This document shows positions 1 to 11,149 of a stretch of 64,000 nt of DNA, piece after piece. The position numbers and the translations under genes were made by a program. Under the pieces are notes generated by a model that saw nothing but the letters and a program-made list of their open reading frames with translations, had not been told where the DNA came from and ran no database searches. Position 1 is the first letter of the stretch. Every line of letters begins with the position of its first letter. This DNA comes from Isoetes taiwanensis (Eukaryota > Streptophyta > Lycopodiopsida > Isoetales > Isoetaceae), in the NCBI GenBank assembly GCA_021234155.1, contig JAJEKV010000173.1:388843-452842 (forward strand). The letters run 5' to 3'.

Positions 1-760
1 CATGATCTATTTGCTAGCTTCAATTATAGCAGGGCTCAAGATGTTGGTTTAGAGACTTCATGCAAATCTAGTTACCTTATTTTGTTTGTGCCTAGTGGAC
101 ATGCCTAGGTTCAAATTCTAGGGGGCATTTTCACCATTAGGTATTTGTTTTGGTAGACTATATGTCCACTCAATACTTTATTTTATATGCTAATAATAAG
201 AATCTAGTCTTCCAATGTTCCTTGGAGCTAAAGATCCGTCATCTTATTGTCATCTTATTGGTTATGAAAACCTTTGGCAAAAATAAAAGACGAAATTATA
301 GGAGATGGAATTATTATGGTAGACAGAAAAAATTGTGGTTTATGATTTTTTCCACATTGTTAAACCATTACATCCTATATTTTTGCAATCAAAAGTCAAA
401 TACAAGTAAAGATGCAAAGACAAGAATTAACTCTCAGAGGGAAAAGCATAGAAACCCACTGAGTGAAGCAACCTACCTATGCATAAGAGACACATCTAAA
501 AACTCCTCAAAGATCAAGTGCCTCTTACGAGGGGCAAATGCTAAGACTTAAATATACTACCTTGAGCATGTGTTTTGGGTTGCCCCTAGGGGGGCAAACC
601 CTTGTTGATGTGGGTTTTTAGCATATTCTAAGTATATGCTGGAATATGCCTAACATATGCCGGAAACTGCTCCAAACTTAAAGTTGTCTGTAAACTTGTA
701 AACTGGCGGTCGCCAGTGTTGCTGGAGGGCGGTGTGCAAACCGGCTAACCGGCACCGCGA
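1..760. other. No gene recognised
   Basis: AT-rich sequence. The open frame at 150-551 has low-complexity composition and no recognisable domain. A B-box-like stretch (ggttcaaattc, near 110-120) is the only tRNA-like hint. Nothing else is supported here. Confidence 0.5.
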
Positions 761-1262
761 TGGTTGTTTTGTGGTTCAAGAGAGTAGATTCATCGAAAAC
801 AGATTCTTAAACAATGGAGACAGATATGCTTCTCGTTCGGAAACAGTAGCTGCTATAGAGGAGCTAGTTACAAGCACCAGTGAGGCAACAAGCCCGAGGT
901 TGCAATGGAGATGTTCTGCAGCAGGAATTGAGAGCGTAGATAATCTCTCTCCATATAGAACAGTTTGTACAAGTTAAGATTGGAGATGGGAATGTGATCA
1001 AGATACCAGTCTCTAGCCTTCCATTTCCTAAGGAAGTGAATGATGCTGTCATTTATCAGGCTCGAGGAGATGTTCCTGCTGGCACAACAAAAATTTCAAT
1101 CTACTCACTATCTAGAGCTCCTCTTGATCTTCATGTGTTACAGGAAGACTCTGATGAGATTTTCAATTTGAAAAAAGGTCATATGTCGTAATGGCTGGAA
1201 GCACACTGGATCATATAATTATAGAAGAAATTTTGGAATCAAATTATTATGGGACATAATGG
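760..1262 (+). pseudogene. Unidentified coding-like fragment, left of the LTR array
   Basis: Open stretches with protein-like composition run on the plus strand: about 760-977, then from about 976 into the frame that ends at 1191. The second reads through a balanced, non-repetitive segment (GDGNVIKIPVSSLPFP, then VIYQARGDVPAGTT) that looks like real former coding sequence. I do not recognise the family. The fragment stops at 1191 and shortly afterwards meets the LTR array, inserted at 1263-1267. Similar coding-like debris resumes at 9,948 on the far side, so both may be parts of one gene copy. Frameshifts between the open pieces argue for a pseudogene. Confidence 0.3.
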
Positions 1263-1267
1263 ATCAT

Positions 1268-3966
1268 TGTGACGAGCCTGCCGAGTTGACCCTCCAGGCA
1301 ACTCGGGATCTTGTCAAAACTTGCAAAAACTCTTACTAGGTTGGTGTGACAAACAATTGAATATGGTGAAGAATTGAATCTTCCCCTTGCACAGTTAAAT
1401 TGCACACTCAAAACTCAATGAGCAAGTACTTATGGTCTCAATATAATCATACAATATCAACATCCAAAGAAATCCATATCCTCAATAAATATAACATCTA
1501 ATTGTGAGCAATTCAACCCAGGAGCTTCGCTCAACCACGATCCTCAACTGCACTGCTGCCATCCCTTGCTTATTCACTGCACATACACTCACTGGGGTTA
1601 GTCCTCGTGACTAAGTGGGGATCCCTGGCTGCCACTGCATGCATGGAAATACTCTGGAAATCTTGGATAAGCACAAACACAGACGGAAAATCCTACGTGA
1701 GTACAGTGCTAAGACAATGACAACATAATCCAAGGAAATATCAACATGAACATCAGAAGCAAAGACATAGTCAAAATACCAAACCATCATGACACATAGC
1801 TCCGGGACAATGGGGAAGCTCGGCCGACCTACATGCGGGCCACATTAGCAGAGAAATGCCCGGCCAGCTCACATTCCGAGCCCCGTTGGCGGAGTTGGTG
1901 GGGTGAACCTCGTATGCGCATACCCTTCCCACCACGCCTCGGCATTTGGAGGACCTCTTACCATGGAGTTCACAAGAGTTGGCGTGCATCCCCTTCCCCC
2001 GGATGCCACGCGGTGTCACAAAGCACAAGAGCAGTCACGAGAGAATCACCGGATGACATGAGTAATGCGGAACAACCTAGGCCACCCGAACCTAGAAGCG
2101 GGACCAGGAGGATCCAATAGACATAATCAAATACCAAGACAACAGTGGAACAATGCAAAGACCATAACATGTGCGTTCATTAGAGAATTTACTATAAATG
2201 TGCCTAGATTATACTCTTGCCGATGTTGCCCGTACAACTTGCCATGTTGAAGTAGCGAACTTACTGATCCAAATATGTTGAGGAAGTCACAAGCCTAACT
2301 ATCATTGGTGTAGCTCCCATACCTATGTACTTCTTCGAACAAGGAAAAACAACATTCAAACATGCAAACTTACCCGGAATCATTCTCCCATGAGGATAAT
2401 CCATTAGCTACGATGCCTTTGTTAAAATATTGCAACAACTTTGAAACTTACAGGTATACACTTAGACTAATAGTGCTCCATGCCATAGCCTCATCTGGAC
2501 CCTCCATATACTTCATATCTCTCTCTCGGCCCAACTTATCCAGGTCTCCAAAGTTCCAACATGCTTTCTTTCTTTAAAATTATTAGCTAAGGTTTTTAAT
2601 ATTTCCATTAAAACCTACTTTTCCATAGCTAAGGATTTATTAGTGCGTCTTAATGTAAAAACTCAAAACCCGCACTTCCAACTTAAAATCCCTGTGGTCT
2701 TATGACCGTAGCGCATATAACCCTCGTCAACCGACCTCTAGGCTAGCCTTCACTTGAGAAGCCAAGAATGACCAATTTTCAAGAGTTCTAGACTTATTAG
2801 TTTTAAATTACATGTTATTCCTTATTACGTAAATTGAAGCAATACAAGTTCTTACATATTTTTCGTCCCTTTGTTTTACCAAACCTCTTAGAGCTTGCCT
2901 CGACTTCCTAGATAGAGGGTCCGTGCTAAATTCGGGCTTCTTGATACTTCCATGTCTTCCCTTCAGACTACTTGACTTGTATATTTATATTACCATAAAA
3001 TATCACAAAGAAGCAAATGTATCAACAAAATAATGAACCAAGCAAATGACTAGCAAGCGAAAATAGACCAGAACTCTTCGTGGAAGAACCTGCTTCTAAA
3101 ATCACTTCGGATCTGCTTGGGCATAGCCCTAATAGATCGATTCGGCATGCCCCATACAAGCGACATAACATTTAATCCGTTTGAACCAAAAACCCGACCT
3201 ACTTCCTTGAGATTCGATCCGTTTGCAAGCTGCGTCCCGAGTTCTCCGGATGCTATCCAATGAGCAGATTGGTTCTTGAATCTTTCAAAACGGCCCTCTA
3301 ACACTAATTTCGGCCCTCTTCCATGCATTTTTCGGCATGATCTAACCCATAGCTCATGGGGTTTTCTCAGATTCTTAGTTCTTACATCTTTGCATAATTG
3401 CGAGAATTCCAACCCGTGCAAATGAAGATCGATCCATGACTTTACACTTTGGAACTATTAGATTCTCGATTGAGAGGGCTTCAGGACCTTTCCTCCTCAA
3501 CTACAAACTCATCGCTCTAAATTCCTTAATTCAAACTCGGCTGCCATCCACCAACAAGCTACCTCTAGAACTATGGATTTACATATCAAGCTTCTTACAT
3601 TCAATACAAGATCAGCCTACCATATCAGAATCATATATCAATCTACCATCCAAAAGCATGTACAGATTGATTCTTGTACCACCGATGCAAGCCATAACTT
3701 GAATCCATAAAATCCAAAACCCCCACGAGAAAAGATTTGATGCCGTCTCTTCAAGCTCTGGCATCCTCTCGCCTTCACGCTCCTTCTCTTGCAAAAAGCC
3801 TCACGTTTGCCAAAAGCCCTCTTTCCAACATTGCCTTATTTTGTAAACCCTTTGTTTACATGAGCTCATCTTTGCATGCATGCCACAAGTACATATAGTA
3901 CAACCCATATCACATTACCATACACAAATGTGTATATTAGGTCATCAAGGGGCAAGGACCGTTCTG
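1268..3966 (-). repeat. LTR copy 1 (2.7 kb)
   Basis: Left LTR of the array. It begins on the plus strand as tgtgacgagcctgcc and ends at ggaccgttctg, where copies 2 and 3 read ggaccgttaca. Long stretches, such as about 2400-2640, are essentially identical to the other two copies, which indicates a recent origin. Confidence 0.85.
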
Positions 3967-4243
3967 ATCTCCCCTTCTAAAAATTAACCCATGTCCTCAT
4001 GGGTCGATCCATGAATCTTAGCAAACACTTGGCGAATCCATTAGAACTATCATGATCATATATACACCAAATCTATACAAGGAAAAATCGTACCTCCACA
4101 TGCATTCGAAAGCTTAGCACCTTCATATGCTAACCCCCTCGAGGATACCATCTCGATGTCTCTCGAAAGAAAAACCGTTAGCATCACAATGGCACCATCG
4201 GACAAGCCAACTCCCAAAGATCCAACACGCCTCGATACCAAAC
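3967..4243 (-). mobile_element. Internal domain 1 of the LTR array, noncoding
   Basis: About 277 bp between LTR copies 1 and 2. On the minus strand it runs from a PBS-like site (4229-4240, TGGTATCGAGGC) to the purine tract at about 3967-3985. The PBS differs from the canonical site only at its CAG/CTG position. No gag or pol remnant is visible. Confidence 0.8.
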
Positions 4244-6960
4244 TGGCATGGCGAGCCTGCCGGAGTTGACCCTCCGAGCAACTTCGGGATCTTGTCAAAA
4301 CTTGCAAAAACTCTTACTAGGTTGGTGTGACAAACAATTGAATATGGTGAAGAATTGAATCTTCCCCTTGCACGATTAAATTGCACACTCAAAACTCAAT
4401 GAGCAAGTACTTATGGTCTCAATATAATCATACAATATCAACATCCAAAGAAATCCATATCCTCAATAAATATAACATCTAATTGTGAGCAATTCAACCC
4501 GAGAGCCGGCTCAACCCGATCCTCAAGCGCCTTCTTTGCCATCCCTTGCTTATTCACCGCACATACACTCCTTTGGGGTTAGTCCCTCGTGACTAAGTGG
4601 GGATCCACGGCTGCTTGCATGCATGCATGGAAATACTCACGGAAATCTTGGATAAGCACAAACACGACGGAAAATCCTAACGTGAGTGCAGTGCTAAGAC
4701 AATGACAACATAATCCAAGGAAATATCAACATGAACATCGAAGCAAAGACATAGTCAAAATACCAAACCATCATGACACATAGCTCGGGACAATGGGAAG
4801 CTCGGCCAGCCTACATGCAGGCCACCATAGCGAGAGAAATGCCCGCCAACTCACATTCCGAGCCGGATTGGCCGGAGTTGGTGGGGTGAACCTGCGTATC
4901 GCATACCCTTCCCACCCCACGCCCGGGCATTTGGAGGACCTCTTACCATGGAGTTCACAAGAGTTGGCGTGCATCCCCTTCCACCGGATGGATGCCGGTG
5001 TCACAAAGCACAAGAGCAGTCCACGAGAGAATCACAGGATGACATGAGTAATGCGGAACAACCTAGGCCACGAACCTAGAAGCCCGACCCGGAGGATCCA
5101 ATAGACATAATCAAATACCAAGACAACGATTGGAACAATGCAAAGACCATAACATGTCGCGTTCATTAGAGAATTTACTATAAATGTGCCTAGATTATAC
5201 TCTTGCCGATGTTGCCCGTACAACTTGCCATGTTGAAGTAGCGAACTTACTGATCCAAATATGTTGAGGAAGTCACAAGCCTAACTATCATTGGTGTAGC
5301 TCCCATACCTATGTACTTCACTGAACAAGGAAAAACAACATTCCAAACATGCAAACTTACCCCAGAATCATTCTCCCATGAGGATAATCCATTAGCTACG
5401 ATGCCTTTGTTAAAATATTGCAACAACTTTGAAACTTACAGGTATACACTTAGACTAATAGTGCTCCATGCCATAGCCTCATCTGGACCCTCCATATACT
5501 TCATATCTCTCTCTCGGCCCAACTTATCCAGGTCTCCAAAGTTCCAACATGCTTTCTTTCTTTAAAATTATTAGCTAAGGTTTTTAATATTTCCATTAAA
5601 AACCTACTTTTCCATAGCTAAGGATTTATTAGTGCGTCTTAATGTAAAAACTCAAAAACCCGCACTTCCAACTTAAAAATCCACAGGGTCTTATGACCGT
5701 AGAAGCTGCATATATAACCTCGTCAACTGACCTCTAGGCTAGCCTTCACCATGTGAAGCCAAGAATGACCAATTTTCAAGAGTTCTAGACTTATTAGTTT
5801 TAAATTACATGTTATTCCTTATTACGTAAATTGAGGAAGCAATACAAGTTCTTACATATTTTCGTCCCTTTGTTTTACCAAACCTCTTAGAGCTTGCCTC
5901 AGCTTCCTAGATAGAGGGTCCGTGCTAAATTCCAGGCTTCTTGATACTTCCATGTCTTCCCTTCAGACTACTTGACTTGTATATTTATATTACCATAAAA
6001 TATCACAAAGAAGCAAATGTATCAACAAAATAATGAACCAAGCAAATGACTAGCAGCTAAAAATAGACCAGAACTCTTCGTGGAAGAACACGCTTCTAAA
6101 ATCACCGGATCTGCTTGGGCATAGCCCTAATAGATCGATTCAGCATGCCCCATACACCGACATAACATTTAATCCGTTTGAACCAAAAACCCAGCCTACT
6201 TCCTTGAGATTCGATCCGATTTGCAAGCTGCCGTGCGAGTTCTCGGATGCTATCCAATGAGCAGATTGGTTCTTGAATCTTTCAAAACGGCCCTCTAACA
6301 CTAATTTCGGCCCTCTTCCATGCATTTTCGGCATGATCTAACCCATAGCTCATGGGGTTTTCTCGATTCTTAGTTCTTACATTTTGCATAATTTAGCGAG
6401 AATTCCAACCCCGTGCAGCAGAAGATCGATCCATGACTTTACACTGGAACTATTAGATTCTCTCGATTGAGAGGGCTTGGGACCTTTCCTCCTCAACTAC
6501 AAACTCATCGCTCTAAATTCCTTAATTCAAACTCGGCTGCCATCCACCAACAAGCTACCTCTAGAACTATGGATTTACATATCAAGCTTCTTACATTCAA
6601 TACAAGATCAGCCTACCATATCAGAATCATATATCAATCTACCATCCAAAAGCATGTACAGATTGATTCTTGGCAGCCGATGCAAGCCATAACTTGAATC
6701 CATAAAATCCAAAACCCCACCTGAGAAAAGATTTGATGCCGTCTCTTCAAGCTCTGGCATCCTCTCTGCCTTCACGCTCCTTCTCTTGCAAAAAGCCTCA
6801 CGTTTGCCAAAAGCCCTCTTTCCAACATTGCCTTATTTTGTAAACCCTTTGTTTACATGAGCTCATGCTGCATGCATGCCACAAGTACATATAGTACAAC
6901 CCATATACGTACCATACACAAATGTGTATATTAGACTGTCAAGGGGCAAGGACCGTTACA
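4244..6960 (-). repeat. LTR copy 2 (2.7 kb), shared between two elements
   Basis: The middle LTR serves as 3' LTR of one unit and 5' LTR of the other. It has more small differences at CAG/CTG/CCGG sites than copies 1 and 3, and is otherwise nearly identical. Its plus-strand end is ggaccgttaca at 6960, directly followed by the purine-tract complement. Confidence 0.85.
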
Positions 6961-7235
6961 GTCTCCCCTTCTAAAAATTAACCCATGTCCTCATGGGTCG
7001 ATCACAGATCTTAGCAGCACTTGGCGAATCCATTAGAACTATCATGATCATATATACACCAAATCTATACAAGGAAAACTGTACCTCCACATCGTCGAAA
7101 GCTTAGCACCTTCATATGCTAACCCCCTCTGAGGATACCATCTCCTGATGTCTCTGAAAGAAAAAACCGTTAGCATCACAATGGCACCATCAGACAAGCC
7201 AACTCCCAAAGATCCAACACGCTCTGATACCAAAC
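6961..7235 (-). mobile_element. Internal domain 2 of the LTR array, noncoding
   Basis: 275 bp with canonical signals on the minus strand: PBS TGGTATCAGAGC at 7221-7232, four bases from the LTR end, and PPT AGAAGGGGAGAC at about 6961-6973, next to the following LTR. The few residual open frames show no retroviral motifs. Confidence 0.85.
7221..7232 (-). promoter_or_regulatory. Primer-binding site, initiator tRNA-Met type
   Basis: The minus strand reads TGGTATCAGAGC, the standard complement to the 3' end of plant initiator tRNA-Met. It fixes the orientation of the array as minus. Confidence 0.85.
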
Positions 7236-9942
7236 TGTGACGAGCCTGCCGAGTTGACCCTCCAGGCAACTCGGGATCTTGTCAAAACTTGCAAAAACTC
7301 TTACTAGGTTGGTGTGACAAACAATTGAATATGGTGAAGAATTGAATCTTCCCCTTGCACAGTTAAATTGCACACTCAAAACTCAATGAGCAAGTACTTA
7401 TGGTCTCAATATAATCATACAATATCAACATCCAAAGAAATCCATATCCTCAATAAATATAACATCTAATTGTGAGCAATTCAACCCAGGAGCTTCGCTC
7501 AACCACGATCCTCAATCTGCCTTCTTTGCCATCCCTTGCTTATTCCTTTGCACATACACTCACTGGAGTTAGTCCTCGTGACTAAGTGGGGATCCCTGGC
7601 TGCCACTGCATGCATGGAAATACTCTGGAAATCTTGGATAAGCACAAACACAGACGGAAAATCCTACGTGAGTACAGTGCTAAGACAATGACAACGTAAT
7701 CCAAGGAAATATCAACATGAACATCAGAAGCAAAGACATAGTCAAAATACCAAACCATCATGACACATAGCTCCGGGACAATGGGAAGCTCAGCCAGCCT
7801 ACATGCAGGCCCTGTTAGCAGAGAAATGCCCGGCCAGCTCACATTCCGAGCCCCGTTGGCGGAGTTGGTGGGGTGAACCTCGTATGCGCATACCCTTCCC
7901 AGCCCACGTCTGGCGCTGGAGGACCTCTTACCATGGAGTTCACAAGAGTTGACGTGCATCCCCTTCCACCGGATGCCACGCCCGGTGTCACAAAGCACAA
8001 GAACAGGTCACAGAGAATCACAGATGACATGAGTAATGCCGGAACAACCTAGGCCACCGAACCTAGAAGCCCGACCCCGGAGGATCCAATAGACATAATC
8101 AAATACCAAGACAACAGTGGAACAATGCAAAGACCATAACATGTGCGTTCATTAGAGAATTTACTATAAATGTGCCTAGATTATACTCTTGCCGATGTTG
8201 CCCGTACAACTTGCCATGTTGAAGTAGCGAACTTACTGATCCAAATATGTTGAGGAAGTCACAAGCCTAACTATCATTGGTGTAGCTCCCATACCTATGT
8301 ACTTCACTGAACAAGGAAAAACAACATTCCAAACATGCAAACTTACCCCAGAATCATTCTCCCATGAGGATAATCCATTAGCTACGATGCCTTTGTTAAA
8401 ATATTGCAACAACTTTGAAACTTACAGGTATACACTTAGACTAATAGTGCTCCATGCCATAGCCTCATCTGGACCCTCCATATACTTCATATCTCTCTCT
8501 CGGCCCAACTTATCCAGGTCTCCAAAGTTCCAACATGCTTTCTTTCTTTAAAATTATTAGCTAAGGTTTTTAATATTTCCATTAAAAACCTACTTTTCCA
8601 TAGCTAAGGATTTATTAGTGCGTCTTAATGTAAAAACTCAAAAACCCGCACTTCCAACTTAAAAATCCACAGGGTCTTATGACCGTAACTGCATATAACC
8701 TCTGTCAACTGACCTCTAGGCTAGCCTTCACCAACAGAAGCCAAGAATGACCAATTTTCAAGAGTTCTAGACTTATTAGTTTTAAATTACATGTTATTCC
8801 TTATTACGTAAATTCAGAAGCAATACAAGTTCTTACATATTTTCGTCCCTTTGTTTTACCAAACCTCTTAGAGCTTGCCTCAGCTTCCTAGATAGAGGGT
8901 CCGTGCTAAATTCCAGGCTTCTTGATACTTCCATGTCTTCCCTTCAGACTACTTGACTTGTATATTTATATTACCATAAAATATCACAAAGAAGCAAATG
9001 TATCAACAAAATAATGAACCAAGCAAATGACTAGCAACGAAAATAGACCAGAACTCTTCGTGGAAGAACCTGCTTCTAAAATCACTTCGGATCTGCTTGG
9101 GCATAGCCCTAATAGATCGATTCAGCATGCCCCATACACTGACATAACATTTAATCCGTTTCAGAACCAAAAACCCAGCCTACTTCCTTGAGATTCGATC
9201 CGTTGCAACTGCCGTCTGAGTTCTCCAGATGCTATCCAATGAGCAGATTGGTTCTTGAATCTTTCAAAACGGCCCTCTAACACTAATTTCGGCCCTCTTC
9301 CATGCATTTTCGGCATGATCTAACCCATAGCTCATGGGGTTTTCTCAGATTCTTAGTTCTTACATACTGCATAATTGCGCAGAATTCCAACCCGTGCAAC
9401 AGAAGATCGATCCATGACTTTACACTGGAACTATTAGATTCTCCTGATTGAGAGGGCTTCAGGACCTTTCCTCCTCAACTACAAACTCATCGCTCTAAAT
9501 TCCTTAATTCAAACTCGGCTGCCATCCACCAACAAGCTACCTCTAGAACTATGGATTTACATATCAAGCTTCTTACATTCAATACAAGATCAGCCTACCA
9601 TATCAGAATCATATATCAATCTACCATCCAAAAGCATGTACAGATTGATTCTTGGCAGCCGATGCAAGCCATAACTTGAATCCATAAAATCCAAAACCCC
9701 ACCTGAGAAAAGATTTGATGCCGTCTCTTCAAGCTCTGGCATCCTCTCTGCCTTCACGCTCCTTCTCTTGCAAAAAGCCTCACGTTTGCCAAAAGCCCTC
9801 TTTCCAACATTGCCTTATTTTGTAAACCCTTTGTTTACATGAGCTCATGCTGCATGCATGCCACAAGTACATATAGTACAACCCATATACGTACCATACA
9901 CAAATGTGTATATTAGACTGTCAAGGGGCAAGGACCGTTACA
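7236..9942 (-). repeat. LTR copy 3 (2.7 kb)
   Basis: Right-hand LTR of the array, from tgtgacgagcc to ggaccgttaca. It is followed at 9943-9947 by ATCAT, the second copy of the target-site duplication. It is closest in sequence to copy 1 at variable positions such as the segment near 7485. Confidence 0.85.
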
Positions 9943-9947
9943 ATCAT

Positions 9948-11120
9948 TGCAACTATGTGTAAACCACTAGAGCAAGGATCAAGCATTGTGCTGGTGAGCT
10001 CTGATGCAAGTCATATGCGTTGCAGTTGCCAACCACTAACATATGGATGGCATTTTTTCGGAGAAAATGCAGATGATCCTGAAGTGTTTATAGGTTATAT
10101 AGTTTCAAAGATGATTGATTGCTCTTTCAGCAGATCTGGAGGTTAGTTAGAAAACCATGACTGAAGATTCAGGCCTCATGCATCTTGAAATCCAGAGGTT
10201 GTTTTAAAGCTTTTCTGATGCATGAGTCTGGAACTGCAGAGTCTTCTTATTATCTGAACATCTGATATGATCAATGACCCATCTGACTTAACAATTTGTA
10301 TCAAAGCTTACCTTGTGCCGTAAAGGAAGGCCACTATCTGCAGGAAAATCTGATATTTGACCATGTCTCGAAATTGAGTAATGACATGCTATAATAAATG
10401 AATGAATGCTAGATCATGGAGATGATACATAATTATATGTGGAAGATATGCCATAAATGAACCAGTTTCTTTTTCTAGTCATAAGCACTGTGTTTGACAT
10501 TTATTGTGCTTTATGTAGGGGACCAGGTTTATCATGGACCATTTGATTTATCTGGAATAGATTTGAGGTCTATTATGGTTGTGAATTAACAACTCTTCTC
10601 TTCTTTGCCACTGGAGGAAGAATCTCTACTGCTCATTCTATCATAGAAGCACATGATGCAAATTATGGAAGTTTCAATCTTAAATTGTGATCAGATGTCC
10701 GCCTGTACTATTCGGCAGCAAAACCATCAAAACTAGCATTCAGGGTATGACAAAGGTTCAGTGCTGCTATGTTCAATTTGCTTTCAAACTTTAGATTCGT
10801 CTTAGACACTATGCCTTTTGTGTATTATATAAGTCTATATAACTATTCTAATATCAAAAATATTACTTTCAGAAAAAGTTTGGGAACTGGACTCAAAGAA
10901 AGGTCAAGCTTCGTGTGACAGTTGATGCAACAGAAGGGAATCGTGGGATAAACATGTTGGCTCCCTCTCTGGCTTGTGGAACGCTGATGACATTGAGTAT
11001 GATTCTGAAACTACAGCAGTGGTAATATGTGTTGATGCATCTGATCAAAAAGCCCTACAGAAGCTCCTTGATGATGCTGGGATTCCAGAAGAACAAGTTG
11101 TCTGTTGGAATAGAGTAGAT
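9948..11120 (+). pseudogene. Unidentified coding-like fragments, right of the LTR array
   Basis: Plus-strand segments with coding character are separated by stops. About 9948-10140 holds IVLVSSDASHMRC and QPLTYGWHFFGENADDP. About 10,700 holds VRLYYSAAKPSKLAFR. About 10,980-11,140 holds TTAVVICVDASDQKALQKL and DDAGIPEEQVVCW. I do not recognise the family. The pieces may belong to the same broken gene as the fragment left of the array, or may be upstream parts of the YTH pseudogene that follows. The density of stops rules out a functional gene. Confidence 0.3.
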
Positions 11121-11149
11121 TCATTGCTCATTCAATGATCCCGAAACTT

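Larger units (their letters stand above)
1263..9947 (-). mobile_element. Tandem non-autonomous LTR element: LTR-int-LTR-int-LTR
   Basis: Three copies of a 2.7-kb LTR (1268-3966, 4244-6960, 7236-9942) alternate with two 275-bp internal domains. On the minus strand each LTR starts TGTAAC and ends GTCACA. After the LTR comes a primer-binding site TGGTATCAGAGC (initiator tRNA-Met), and a purine tract AGAAGGGGAGAC lies just before the next LTR. The whole array is flanked by one 5-bp duplication ATCAT (1263-1267 and 9943-9947), so it entered the site as one unit or grew there by LTR recombination. No gag or pol is present; the open frames inside the LTRs are short and featureless. The long LTR with a tiny noncoding internal domain fits neither the classic TRIM (short LTRs) nor the LARD (long internal domain) pattern. 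It must rely on an autonomous partner for its proteins. The PBS and TGTAAC start are common in Ty3/gypsy chromoviruses, so a gypsy partner is a guess. Confidence 0.85.

Noticed and set aside
1771-2170. Overlapping open frames inside LTR copy 1 (and their counterparts in copies 2 and 3) as possible LTR-encoded proteins
   Set aside because: Frames differ between the three copies because of small indels, and no frame is conserved in all three. They show no domain or codon signature.
1268-9942. A 3-kb satellite DNA array
   Set aside because: PBS, PPT, TG...CA termini and a single flanking target duplication identify it as an LTR element array rather than a satellite.
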